The position numbers and the translations under genes are program-made. This document shows positions 37,301 through 44,095 of a DNA stretch of 44,095 bases, one piece after another (the first letter of the stretch is position 1; every line of letters starts with the position of its first letter). The DNA lies in IMG/VR virus record IMGVR_UViG_3300033148_005649, positions 1-44,095 of that record. One strand, 5' to 3'. Origin of the DNA: a virus. Below the pieces are notes generated by a model. That model did no database searches, was not told the origin of the DNA, and saw only the letters and a list, made by a program, of their open reading frames with translations.

Positions 37301-39385
37301 ATTCCAAAGCACAGTGATTTCAAAAAAGTTTATGCTGGATTCATAAATAAATATGGAACTGAAAAAGGAAAGAACTTCTATTATGCATGGTTAAATAAAC
37401 ACAGTTATGATGATACTAAGAGTGTGGAAGGCCAGAAAGGCCAGAAAGAAATTAAGTCTTGTATTGTAGAAGGTTTAGAAATCAAAGAAGAAAATGGTAA
37501 TGCTTATTCTAAAGGTTATATAGCAACAACTCATGCTGATCGAATAAAAGATATTTTTTCTAAGTCTGTTCTTGATAAATGGGCTAATCAAATTAATGAT
37601 CCTAAAGGAGAATATGCAGATGCATATGCTGCATCAATCCACCATGATAGGGATGATAAGGTAATTGCAGGTGCTGCAGTAAAGGCAGAAGTTAAACCCA
37701 TGGATAATGGGGAATATGGTTTGTGGGTTGAGACAATGCATAATAAAGAACACCCAAAATATGACAACTTAAATTATGAAGTTGAGAATAAGATGATTTC
37801 TGGTTATTCTGTTGAATTTAAGACAGATGCAGAACACCCAATAATTAGAAATGGTGAAGAATTTAGGGTAATTGATGATGCTACTTTAAGAGGTTATGGC
37901 TTTGCTGGACCAAGAACAATAGTTAATCCAGAAGCTAAAATAGTAGATTATGCTATAAAAGAACTGGTTTCTTTTGAGGAACCAAAGGAGGACAAAATGA
38001 ATGTCAAAGAAGAAGAAACAAAACCAGTAGATGTTCCTGAAGAAGAAACAAAAACTGAAGAACAACCAAAAGAAGAGGTAGAAGAAAAAGTTGATGAAGA
38101 GACTACAGAGGGAGATAATGAGGAAGAAAAAGAATTTAAAAAGTGGAAACAAATGAAAGAAGATTTAAAATTCAAGGAAAAAATCAAATCTGTTTTTGAG
38201 GAATTGAACAAGAAGGAAAAACCATTGGTTAATCCTGGAGAACAAATTGAAGCAAAAGAGGAATTAGAAGTAAAGGAAATTACTAATTTTCATAAGGCTA
38301 TTGAAACAAAAGACACATCTTTAATGTTTAAAGAAGCTGGAAAATTGTTGGGGAGGTATCCTTCTATTTTTACTAGGAGTGCTAATAGTATGAGAGATAT
38401 TTTAGAGATAAAAGAAGCAGGAATGGAGTATAAAGCTCTTACAAAGACTACAAACGAGGCATCCCAATATTATCAGGCAGTTGCAGAACTTAATGATGTA
38501 TATGACCCAATCATTGTAACTTTGTTAAATGATAGGACCACTACTTGGGGAATTTTGCCAAAAGATGATTATTCTGGAAAACAGATGATTCAGTGGAGAG
38601 TAATTACTTCTGGAATAACTGCTGAAGGTTATCCTGAATCAGATGGTACATGGACATCAACACAAGTTACCAGAAAAAAGATGGAACAAGATTTCTGTAA
38701 CTATAGGGCAATCGTTGAAGTCACAGGACAAATGAGAGCTTCTGCTGCTGGTGGAGGAATCGGAGATGTTTTCTCACAAGAGGTTGAGAGAGCAGGTATT
38801 GATTTAAGAAAACAGTTGAATGAGGATTTGCTTACAGGTTCAGGTGGAACTTACGATGGATCTGATGACAGCCATTTAATTGGTTTCCAACATTTGATTT
38901 TGGATACTGGAACAATATATGGTAGAAATAGAAGCGGTGCTACTTACATACAAGGTACAGATGAAGCAATGGGTGACAAAGAACTTACTCTTACTCAGAT
39001 GAGAAAGATGATAAGAACTGTAATGATAGCAGGTGCTGATAGAAATGATTTAGTATTTGTTACATCTTATGCATTAAGTGATAAGTATAGAGCTATTATG
39101 CAAGGAATGAGTGTTCAAGTACCAGATAGTAAAAGGGCAGGTTTTGAAGGACTACCAGCATTAGATGGAGTTCCAATTCTAGCAGATGCACAAGCAGATG
39201 CAGATGATATGTTCCTTATTAATATAGGACCAAATGGAATTAGGGTAGGGATACAAGTTGCACCAACATTGACAGAATTTGGAGTAACTGGAGATACTAG
39301 GAAAGCATTCATCAAGACTTACTTCCAGACATATTGTAAGGACTTGAGGTTAAACTATTGGAGTAGCGGTTTCGCTACTTCTTAA
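37301..39385 (+). CDS. fused prohead protease, scaffold and major capsid protein
   Basis: 694 residues if begun at ATT 37301; the first normal start is GTG 37424 (653 residues). The upstream 41 codons (KHSDFKKVYAGFINKYGTEKG, then YYAWLNKHSYDDTK) look clearly coding and have GAGGT at the right distance. From the GTG: S78-type protease with H73/H74 (SIHHDRD) and S129 (ISGYSVEF), an acidic coiled delta/scaffold region (about 180-290), then the HK97-fold capsid (about 300-653). The protease would free the capsid protein during maturation. An internal AAAGGAGG and ATG (37997) may also give the scaffold-capsid part alone. Confidence 0.85.
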   Translation: MPKHSDFKKVYAGFINKYGTEKGKNFYYAWLNKHSYDDTKSVEGQKGQKEIKSCIVEGLEIKEENGNAYSKGYIATTHADRIKDIFSKSVLDKWANQINDPKGEYADAYAASIHHDRDDKVIAGAAVKAEVKPMDNGEYGLWVETMHNKEHPKYDNLNYEVENKMISGYSVEFKTDAEHPIIRNGEEFRVIDDATLRGYGFAGPRTIVNPEAKIVDYAIKELVSFEEPKEDKMNVKEEETKPVDVPEEETKTEEQPKEEVEEKVDEETTEGDNEEEKEFKKWKQMKEDLKFKEKIKSVFEELNKKEKPLVNPGEQIEAKEELEVKEITNFHKAIETKDTSLMFKEAGKLLGRYPSIFTRSANSMRDILEIKEAGMEYKALTKTTNEASQYYQAVAELNDVYDPIIVTLLNDRTTTWGILPKDDYSGKQMIQWRVITSGITAEGYPESDGTWTSTQVTRKKMEQDFCNYRAIVEVTGQMRASAAGGGIGDVFSQEVERAGIDLRKQLNEDLLTGSGGTYDGSDDSHLIGFQHLILDTGTIYGRNRSGATYIQGTDEAMGDKELTLTQMRKMIRTVMIAGADRNDLVFVTSYALSDKYRAIMQGMSVQVPDSKRAGFEGLPALDGVPILADAQADADDMFLINIGPNGIRVGIQVAPTLTEFGVTGDTRKAFIKTYFQTYCKDLRLNYWSSGFATS
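37984..37999 (+). promoter_or_regulatory. internal ribosome-binding site and ATG inside the capsid fusion gene
   Basis: AAAGGAGG, five bases, then ATG 37997 in frame (residue 192 from the GTG), at the boundary between protease and scaffold. It is the strongest site in the neighbourhood. Confidence 0.6.
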
Positions 39386-39408
39386 ATCCATTAGGAGGTA
39401 AATAGAAC

Positions 39409-39654
39409 ATGACTGCTATAACCGTAAACAAAATAATTGAAGGATTAGGGACTGGAAGTTTTGAAATTTTAAATGCCGAAATTGATAATAACTATACTTA
39501 TGAAAGTAAGTTTGGTACTATCTTAGGTGTGTGGATTTCAGAAGAAGAAACTTCATCAAGTCAAACACCAACATATACTACAAGTGGAGGCACAATAACC
39601 TTTAAAGTTGATGCTGCTGGGACTTATGGAGTACTAATTGTTGGTTTAATGTAA
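39409..39654 (+). CDS. small head decoration-like protein
   Basis: 81 residues, beta-rich (IIEGLGTGSFEILNAEID, GTILGVWISEEE, GGTITFKVDAAGTYGVLIVGLM). It follows the capsid gene with a strong AGGAGGT. Small beta proteins at this place often decorate the capsid; the call rests on position and composition. Confidence 0.55.
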   Translation: MTAITVNKIIEGLGTGSFEILNAEIDNNYTYESKFGTILGVWISEEETSSSQTPTYTTSGGTITFKVDAAGTYGVLIVGLM

Positions 39655-39655
39655 G

Positions 39656-40048
39656 ATGGTATATTACGCAAATGACCACTTTGAATATCCAAAATATTGT
39701 TATACTAACATAGATTTGGATAGGAAAAAAATTGAGACTTATGTGGAAGGCGATAAACTCCCAAACGCTTTGGGAGAGCGTTTATCCCTTAAAAATCCAC
39801 ATTTAGTGACTACAAGTCAAGAAGTGGCATTTGCTACATTGAAGAAAAGAAAAGATAGGGAAAATGCCTGGAATAAAAAACTTAAACCAAAAGTTGTTCC
39901 TAAAAAAACTACAAAGAAATATACAGAAAAAGAGCTTTATGATTTGACTAAAGCTGAACAAATTGATATGTTAAAAAAACTGGGGTATGGTGGGAAAACA
40001 CCACGATATCAAAAGGATAGAGTAAATGTTTTAATGGGGTTGATTTAA
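39656..40048 (+). CDS. minor head protein with SAP/HeH-like C-terminal domain
   Basis: 130 residues. The N-terminal 85 are unknown; KKYTEKELYDLTKAEQIDMLKKLGYGGKTPRYQKDRVNVLMGLI (about 87-130) has the helix-extended-loop-helix pattern (L--LTKAE-IDMLKKLG) seen in SAP/HeH and Rho-N domains of phage head genes. It may bind DNA or the capsid. Starts one base after the previous stop. Confidence 0.6.
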   Translation: MVYYANDHFEYPKYCYTNIDLDRKKIETYVEGDKLPNALGERLSLKNPHLVTTSQEVAFATLKKRKDRENAWNKKLKPKVVPKKTTKKYTEKELYDLTKAEQIDMLKKLGYGGKTPRYQKDRVNVLMGLI

Positions 40049-40049
40049 G

Positions 40050-40394
40050 ATGGTGGCTATGTTTGAACATTCAGAAAGAACTTATGCAACAGCACACACA
40101 GAAGTTATGTATCATAGGGGTGCAGGTACTGATGATACTAATAATGTATATTTTGGTTTTACAGAGCCAGGACATTTAATATGGCACATACATATAAATA
40201 CTACAGAACCAATACAATTAACAGAAATAAATGGGGAAGCATTTAAAGACCCAATAACAATTACAGTACCATCAACAAGCACAGATGGTGGATTTCATGT
40301 AGATCTTCGTAAATTTGGAATGGTACAAGGACTACAAAATTTTAAGATAGATACTTTAGCCGCAAACGCAGTAGTTTCGGTTATAGTAGGATAG
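40050..40394 (+). CDS. beta-rich head protein, unknown
   Basis: 114 residues with repeated strands (THTEVMYHRG, NVYFGFTEPGHLIWHIHINTTEPIQLTEI, TITVPSTS, NAVVSVIVG). It follows the SAP-like gene with one-base spacing. Likely a decoration or joining protein. No family recognised. Confidence 0.6.
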   Translation: MVAMFEHSERTYATAHTEVMYHRGAGTDDTNNVYFGFTEPGHLIWHIHINTTEPIQLTEINGEAFKDPITITVPSTSTDGGFHVDLRKFGMVQGLQNFKIDTLAANAVVSVIVG

Positions 40395-40401
40395 GTGTAA
40401 A

Positions 40402-40704
40402 ATGGCTAAAAGATCATTACAATTTTCAATAAGTTTTGCCGCTGGGACAGTAACAGGTGATAAGGTTAGACTTTATAATAGAACCAAAAATGAATCATAT
40501 CCTGAACAGGTTACACTTAATGCTTCTAGACAGGCCATAATAGATATGGCAAATTTTACTACAAGACCATCTGTTGGGGATGTTATTGAGATAAGACTAA
40601 ACGGAACTAAGAGTGTTATGACAACACATACAGTTGTTAGTACATCAAATGAAAAATTAGCAATTGCTATTAATACACCAACAGTGGGGGGAATAAATAT
40701 ATAA
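40402..40704 (+). CDS. beta-rich head protein, unknown
   Basis: 100 residues (SLQFSISFAAGTVTGDKVRLYNRTKNESYPEQVTLN, IEIRLNGTKSVMTTHTVVSTS), all-beta and transthyretin- or fibronectin-like in pattern. It precedes the secreted protein series. It may be a capsid spike or decoration; no signal peptide. Confidence 0.55.
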   Translation: MAKRSLQFSISFAAGTVTGDKVRLYNRTKNESYPEQVTLNASRQAIIDMANFTTRPSVGDVIEIRLNGTKSVMTTHTVVSTSNEKLAIAINTPTVGGINI

Positions 40705-40705
40705 A

Positions 40706-42727
40706 ATGGACAAAGGACAAGTAAGACAAGGATTTATATTCGCATTTGTTATATGCATATTTGCAGCATTAGTTATAGCAGCAGTTTATATACCAATTCC
40801 TGCTGCTTTATTGAGCTCTCCAACAACAGGGGATTGGCAGAATAATAATACATTCATTCAATTGAACGGAACGTGTGTTGGAAATGAAAGTTCATATGAT
40901 TATAGGTGGTGGATTACCAATTCAACAGGGCATGTTTATCATTTAAATCACACAGAATCAACTGTAACTAATAACACACTTATGAATGCAACCATTCTTA
41001 ATTGGGAAGATAGTCCTTCAGTTGGGTATGATTGGTTCTTAGAATGTTTAAATATAGATGGATTTAATTCTTCTGTATGGAATGTTAAAGTAGATGTAAC
41101 AAATCCAGTAGTTATTACACCAAATCCTTTAAATAATACTTGGGATACTGATGGAGAGGTAACACTTTCTGGAAGATGTCAGGAATCAAATCCAAAGTTA
41201 ATGTACTTTTCGATTAATGCAGTAGAGAATATGTCATTAACCGCAACATATCAAAATGATATAGAAGAAAACATTACTGTCCATTTGGATGATGCACAAT
41301 ATTTATGGGATGTGAATTGTACAGATGATGCAGGGAATTTTGCTTCTAATGGTACAATGAGAACATTAACAGTAGATACAATAAAACCTATAATAACTAT
41401 GAATACTTTAGATGGGATATGGTGGAATATAGCTACAGATAATAATTTAACAATTAATTTCACATTAACAGAAACTAACCCAGATACTTGTGAATTATGG
41501 GCTAATTATTCAACAACAGGAGTTACACCAACATATGTATTAAATAGAACATTAAGAGGTTCTACAGAAATAGCATTAAACTTTATGTTTGATAGGGATT
41601 TAGCAGATTCAAATTACACCGATGGATTTGATTATTTTATACAATGTAATGATAGTGCTAATCAAATTGTAAATAGTGGAAACAAAACTTTATATATTGA
41701 TACAATAGCACCAACAATGCCAGCAATAGCAAGAGTTAAAGGTGGGGCATATAATGGTCATATTAAAACAACTGACCACACACCAAACATAGAAATTGTG
41801 AATGTTACTGATACAAATTCCTTAACATATAGTTTTGAAGTTTATAATACAGACTATTCTTTGTATGGAATTGAAAATACTACAACAACAACTTATGGAG
41901 ATTACGGAATTGCTTTAGACTTTAATAAAGCATTATTAGCAGATACAAACTATACTTATAACATAACAGTATATGACTTGGCTGGAAATGCTAATTATTC
42001 TGGTGGGGATGGAGCTCCAGGGAATAATAGTTATTCTTGGTACACCGATGGACACAACAGATATATTTATGATAATACATATTTCTACATGGGATTGATC
42101 ATTGATGATTGTGGTGGATACAAAAATGCTTCAACAATAGCAGAAGAAACAGGGGCAACATATATTTACAAGTATAACTCAACACACGGTTGGGATACAC
42201 ATCAATCAGGTGAGACAACAAATGCTTATATGAACTTTAGTTATTTGGCACCAGTTATTGGATATGGTGGTTCTGATACTGTGTGGGATGATAAGATATG
42301 GCCTTCAAGTGCATGTTATAATATAACAGAGATGGATCTTAGTGTAGCTCCAAAGGTCCTTGGTGATGTCTATAACTTTACAAATGCAACAGTTATAGGT
42401 GGAGACGGATATAATCTATTTACATGGATGAACTTCACAACAGGGAACTTCACATTTATGAATGTTACAATTGAAGAAGGAAAGGCAGATTATATAGATA
42501 TACCTAATAACAACACAATTAATTACATTAGTTTAATAAATAACTCAGCAAGTGGGGATACCGAAAATGATGAATTGTATGTACCATGGAGATGGGAATG
42601 GACAATAAATGATAATGTGCAGTTTAGATATGGAGATGCATTTTGGGTATTTTATAATTCCACTACAGGATATGAATGGAATATGACACTTGGTGATATT
42701 AATAAGTGCACATGGGGGTATTGTTAA
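40706..42727 (+). CDS. large secreted or anchored glycoprotein-like protein with Ig-like modules
   Basis: 673 residues. An N-terminal hydrophobic helix (FIFAFVICIFAALVIAAVYI, about 10-30) acts as signal or anchor. The ectodomain has at least three Ig-like modules opening with DPVV/IKPIITM/IAPTMP-type strands (VDTIKPIITM, IDTIAPTMP), dozens of N-x-S/T sequons and a few cysteines. Such modules are typical of archaeal cell-surface proteins. Located in the virion module, it may be a virus-encoded surface or receptor protein. Confidence 0.75.
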   Translation: MDKGQVRQGFIFAFVICIFAALVIAAVYIPIPAALLSSPTTGDWQNNNTFIQLNGTCVGNESSYDYRWWITNSTGHVYHLNHTESTVTNNTLMNATILNWEDSPSVGYDWFLECLNIDGFNSSVWNVKVDVTNPVVITPNPLNNTWDTDGEVTLSGRCQESNPKLMYFSINAVENMSLTATYQNDIEENITVHLDDAQYLWDVNCTDDAGNFASNGTMRTLTVDTIKPIITMNTLDGIWWNIATDNNLTINFTLTETNPDTCELWANYSTTGVTPTYVLNRTLRGSTEIALNFMFDRDLADSNYTDGFDYFIQCNDSANQIVNSGNKTLYIDTIAPTMPAIARVKGGAYNGHIKTTDHTPNIEIVNVTDTNSLTYSFEVYNTDYSLYGIENTTTTTYGDYGIALDFNKALLADTNYTYNITVYDLAGNANYSGGDGAPGNNSYSWYTDGHNRYIYDNTYFYMGLIIDDCGGYKNASTIAEETGATYIYKYNSTHGWDTHQSGETTNAYMNFSYLAPVIGYGGSDTVWDDKIWPSSACYNITEMDLSVAPKVLGDVYNFTNATVIGGDGYNLFTWMNFTTGNFTFMNVTIEEGKADYIDIPNNNTINYISLINNSASGDTENDELYVPWRWEWTINDNVQFRYGDAFWVFYNSTTGYEWNMTLGDINKCTWGYC

Positions 42728-42729
42728 AA

Positions 42730-43461
42730 ATGAAAATGAATAAAATATTAATAGTCTTAGTATTGTTCTGTTTATTTGCAGGAACAGCCCTTGCAGGATT
42801 AACACCCCCTTATGCAGTAAGTGGTAAGGTTATGTCTGGAGATGATCCTTTAGATGGAATAATTATTAGAGGAATAGTATATAAGGATAGAGGAAATTAT
42901 GAATTTACTACAACCACAAATGATGATGGATTTTTCCTTACAACTTTAGATTCTTGGGATACACGGGAAGAACCATATCCAGGATCACAGATTGAATTAG
43001 TGGTATGTAAATCTGGTGATGATAAATGTAAGGTAATAAAAGAGATTGGTGTGGACTGCCCTAGTGGTGGGGGATGTCAATTTGATTTTAATCTTGGTGA
43101 GGCTTATACTGTTGAACTTCCTGGAGATAAAGAAGTAGAAGTAAAAGAAGTCATTAAAACCAAGTATATTTGCGAAGATGGAACAGAAGTTGCATCTGCT
43201 GAAGATTGCCCTGTAGTTTCAGACGGATGGTGGAATGTGAATTATACAATTGCAGTTTCAGTTTTAGGATTAATTGCTTTGGTACTTGGAATCTTCAAAT
43301 GGGGGAAAGGTTTTAAAGGATTAATAGAATATAGATTAAAACTTGCTAAGAATGCAAAGGCAAAAGGTAATAAAGCAGAAGCTAAGAAACAACTTGGTAT
43401 TGCTATAAAGATGGCTAAGACCGTTATCAAGAGGGCTAAAGAAGGCAAATATAAGAAATGA
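42730..43461 (+). CDS. signal-peptide protein with C-terminal membrane helix
   Basis: 243 residues from ATG 42730 (the longer frame starts within the previous gene). A signal peptide (KMNKILIVLVLFCLFAGTALA-G) precedes a carboxypeptidase-regulatory-like beta module (SGKVMSGDDPLDGIIIRGIVYKD ... TNDDGFFLTTLDSW), four cysteines, a KYICEDGTEVASAEDCP motif common in DPANN surface proteins, a membrane helix (IAVSVLGLIALVLGIF) and a basic cytoplasmic tail of lysine/alanine repeats. It probably sits in the host membrane facing out. Confidence 0.75.
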   Translation: MKMNKILIVLVLFCLFAGTALAGLTPPYAVSGKVMSGDDPLDGIIIRGIVYKDRGNYEFTTTTNDDGFFLTTLDSWDTREEPYPGSQIELVVCKSGDDKCKVIKEIGVDCPSGGGCQFDFNLGEAYTVELPGDKEVEVKEVIKTKYICEDGTEVASAEDCPVVSDGWWNVNYTIAVSVLGLIALVLGIFKWGKGFKGLIEYRLKLAKNAKAKGNKAEAKKQLGIAIKMAKTVIKRAKEGKYKK

Positions 43462-43462
43462 A

Positions 43463-43852
43463 ATGGTCGGTGTTAAGATATTTGGAGTTGTAGCTGCACT
43501 ATTATTAGTTAGTTTAGGCTTCAACACAGCAGACCTTCTTGAGCAAAACGCTAATTATTATTGTGAAGACAGAAACATTGTTATGCATTGTGAATTATTG
43601 AGTTCTACTGGTAAGACATGTTATACCCAAGTTAATGATGATGGAACTGGGATTCGAACTGGAAGTAAGAGTTGTAGTACGCTTTGGAAGTATATTGAAT
43701 ATAATCAACCACCAATTCCAGATGATCCAAATCCAACACCTACACCACCAATAGAACTAGTTAGTGGAGATCTTCCAACACTACAAAGGGGAGAATGGTG
43801 TTATCCAGAAGGAAGATTAGAAAATAAGGTGTTGTGTAATGAAATTCAATAA
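43463..43852 (+). CDS. secreted cysteine-rich protein
   Basis: 129 residues. Signal peptide MVGVKIFGVVAALLLVSLGFN, then about eight cysteines (YYCEDRNIVMHCELLSSTGKTCY, SCSTLW, WCYPEGR, VLCNE) and a Pro/Thr linker (PPIPDDPNPTPTPP). Disulphide-stabilised extracellular protein. It overlaps the next gene by 14 bases. Confidence 0.65.
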   Translation: MVGVKIFGVVAALLLVSLGFNTADLLEQNANYYCEDRNIVMHCELLSSTGKTCYTQVNDDGTGIRTGSKSCSTLWKYIEYNQPPIPDDPNPTPTPPIELVSGDLPTLQRGEWCYPEGRLENKVLCNEIQ

Positions 43853-44095
43853 GGTTATATTAATATTAGGAATCTTTTTTTTATTAGTTAGTTCAGTTTC
43901 TGCACTTAATTGGATGAAGATTGAAGATCTTTCTTCTTATGCTAATAACGATTCCTTATCTCAATATGATACTTGGAACTTCAATCAATCTGCACTAGCA
44001 ATAGAATGGGTGAAAGAACAAAGTTATGGTGCAGGTAGTGGGATGGATTATAGTAATTTGGCTTTGATTAATGAATCAAATACATTTACAGGAAA
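43839..44095 (+). CDS. secreted protein, 3' end cut by window
   Basis: 85 complete codons to the right edge. A clear signal peptide (MKFNKVILILGIFFLLVSSVSA-L) and several N-x-S/T sequons. If the genome is circular, it would continue at base 1: joined directly it stops after three more codons; with one extra base it would run on into the 37-residue tail at 1-114. Confidence 0.6.
   Translation, partial: MKFNKVILILGIFFLLVSSVSALNWMKIEDLSSYANNDSLSQYDTWNFNQSALAIEWVKEQSYGAGSGMDYSNLALINESNTFTG

Noticed and set aside
1-44095. Integrase, attachment sites or full insertion sequence
   Set aside because: No tyrosine or serine recombinase motif and no transposase were seen; the single tRNA gene lacks a duplicated 3' end.

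Overview
The window reads as an almost complete genome, about 44 kb and roughly one-third G+C, of a tailed virus (HK97-fold, Caudoviricetes-type) infecting an archaeon. Direct evidence for an archaeal host is the set of TATA-box promoters with a conserved upstream element, an archaeal-type Hjc resolvase, a PC4-like single-strand-binding protein, a C2H2 zinc finger, and secreted proteins rich in N-glycosylation sequons and Ig-like modules. The style of the secreted proteins (for example a lipid-anchor-free signal peptide followed by a C-terminal helix, and a CEDG...CP motif) resembles DPANN archaea; that lineage guess is inference. No integrase, DNA polymerase or CRISPR array was found.

Layout. 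(1) 1-13.8 kb, + strand: tail half of the virion module: a run of secreted proteins, head-tail connector, tail-completion proteins, two tandem tail-tube paralogues, two overlapping tail assembly chaperones, a short tape measure, baseplate proteins and a 1519-residue membrane-anchored, sequon-rich giant protein. (2) 13.8-19.7 kb, +: two small membrane proteins, a D5/P4-type primase-helicase, a PC4-like protein, an HNH homing-type endonuclease, a winged-helix protein, zinc-ribbon mini-proteins and an Hjc-like resolvase. (3) 19.7-32.2 kb, -: a long train of about 50 small, tightly packed (often ATGA-overlapping) early-type genes, unusually rich in CxxC zinc-binding mini-proteins, plus a YopX-family protein, a HerA/FtsK-like P-loop ATPase, an HNH endonuclease preceded by a GC-rich structured RNA candidate, a tRNA-Pro(UGG), and a transglutaminase-like cysteine protease whose signal peptide is thrown out of frame by a 14-bp tandem duplication. 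(4) 31.4-32.8 kb: AT-rich non-coding regulatory/origin candidates with six 11-bp iterons, a 12-bp repeat array and several palindromes. (5) 32.8-34.7 kb, -: terminase large subunit and an overlapping PD-(D/E)XK nuclease. (6) 34.8-44.1 kb, +: a Cys-rich putative small terminase, portal, a protease-scaffold-capsid fusion, decoration/minor head proteins and further secreted proteins.

How it works together. Seven copies of a 19-bp promoter motif (consensus TAAAGCRAACMTTTATAAA) mark the heads of transcription units on both strands; four lie about 30 bp from a start codon, implying leaderless mRNAs. The head genes at the right end and the connector/tail genes at the left end form one standard head-to-tail order when the ends are joined, and both ends carry pieces of secreted-protein genes, so the genome is probably circularly permuted and complete or nearly so. 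The most interesting novel elements are the inverted 35-bp copy of the portal gene inside a small early ORF, the frame-switching duplication, the structured RNA upstream of the HNH gene, and the virus-encoded cluster of secreted glycoprotein-like proteins embedded in the virion module.
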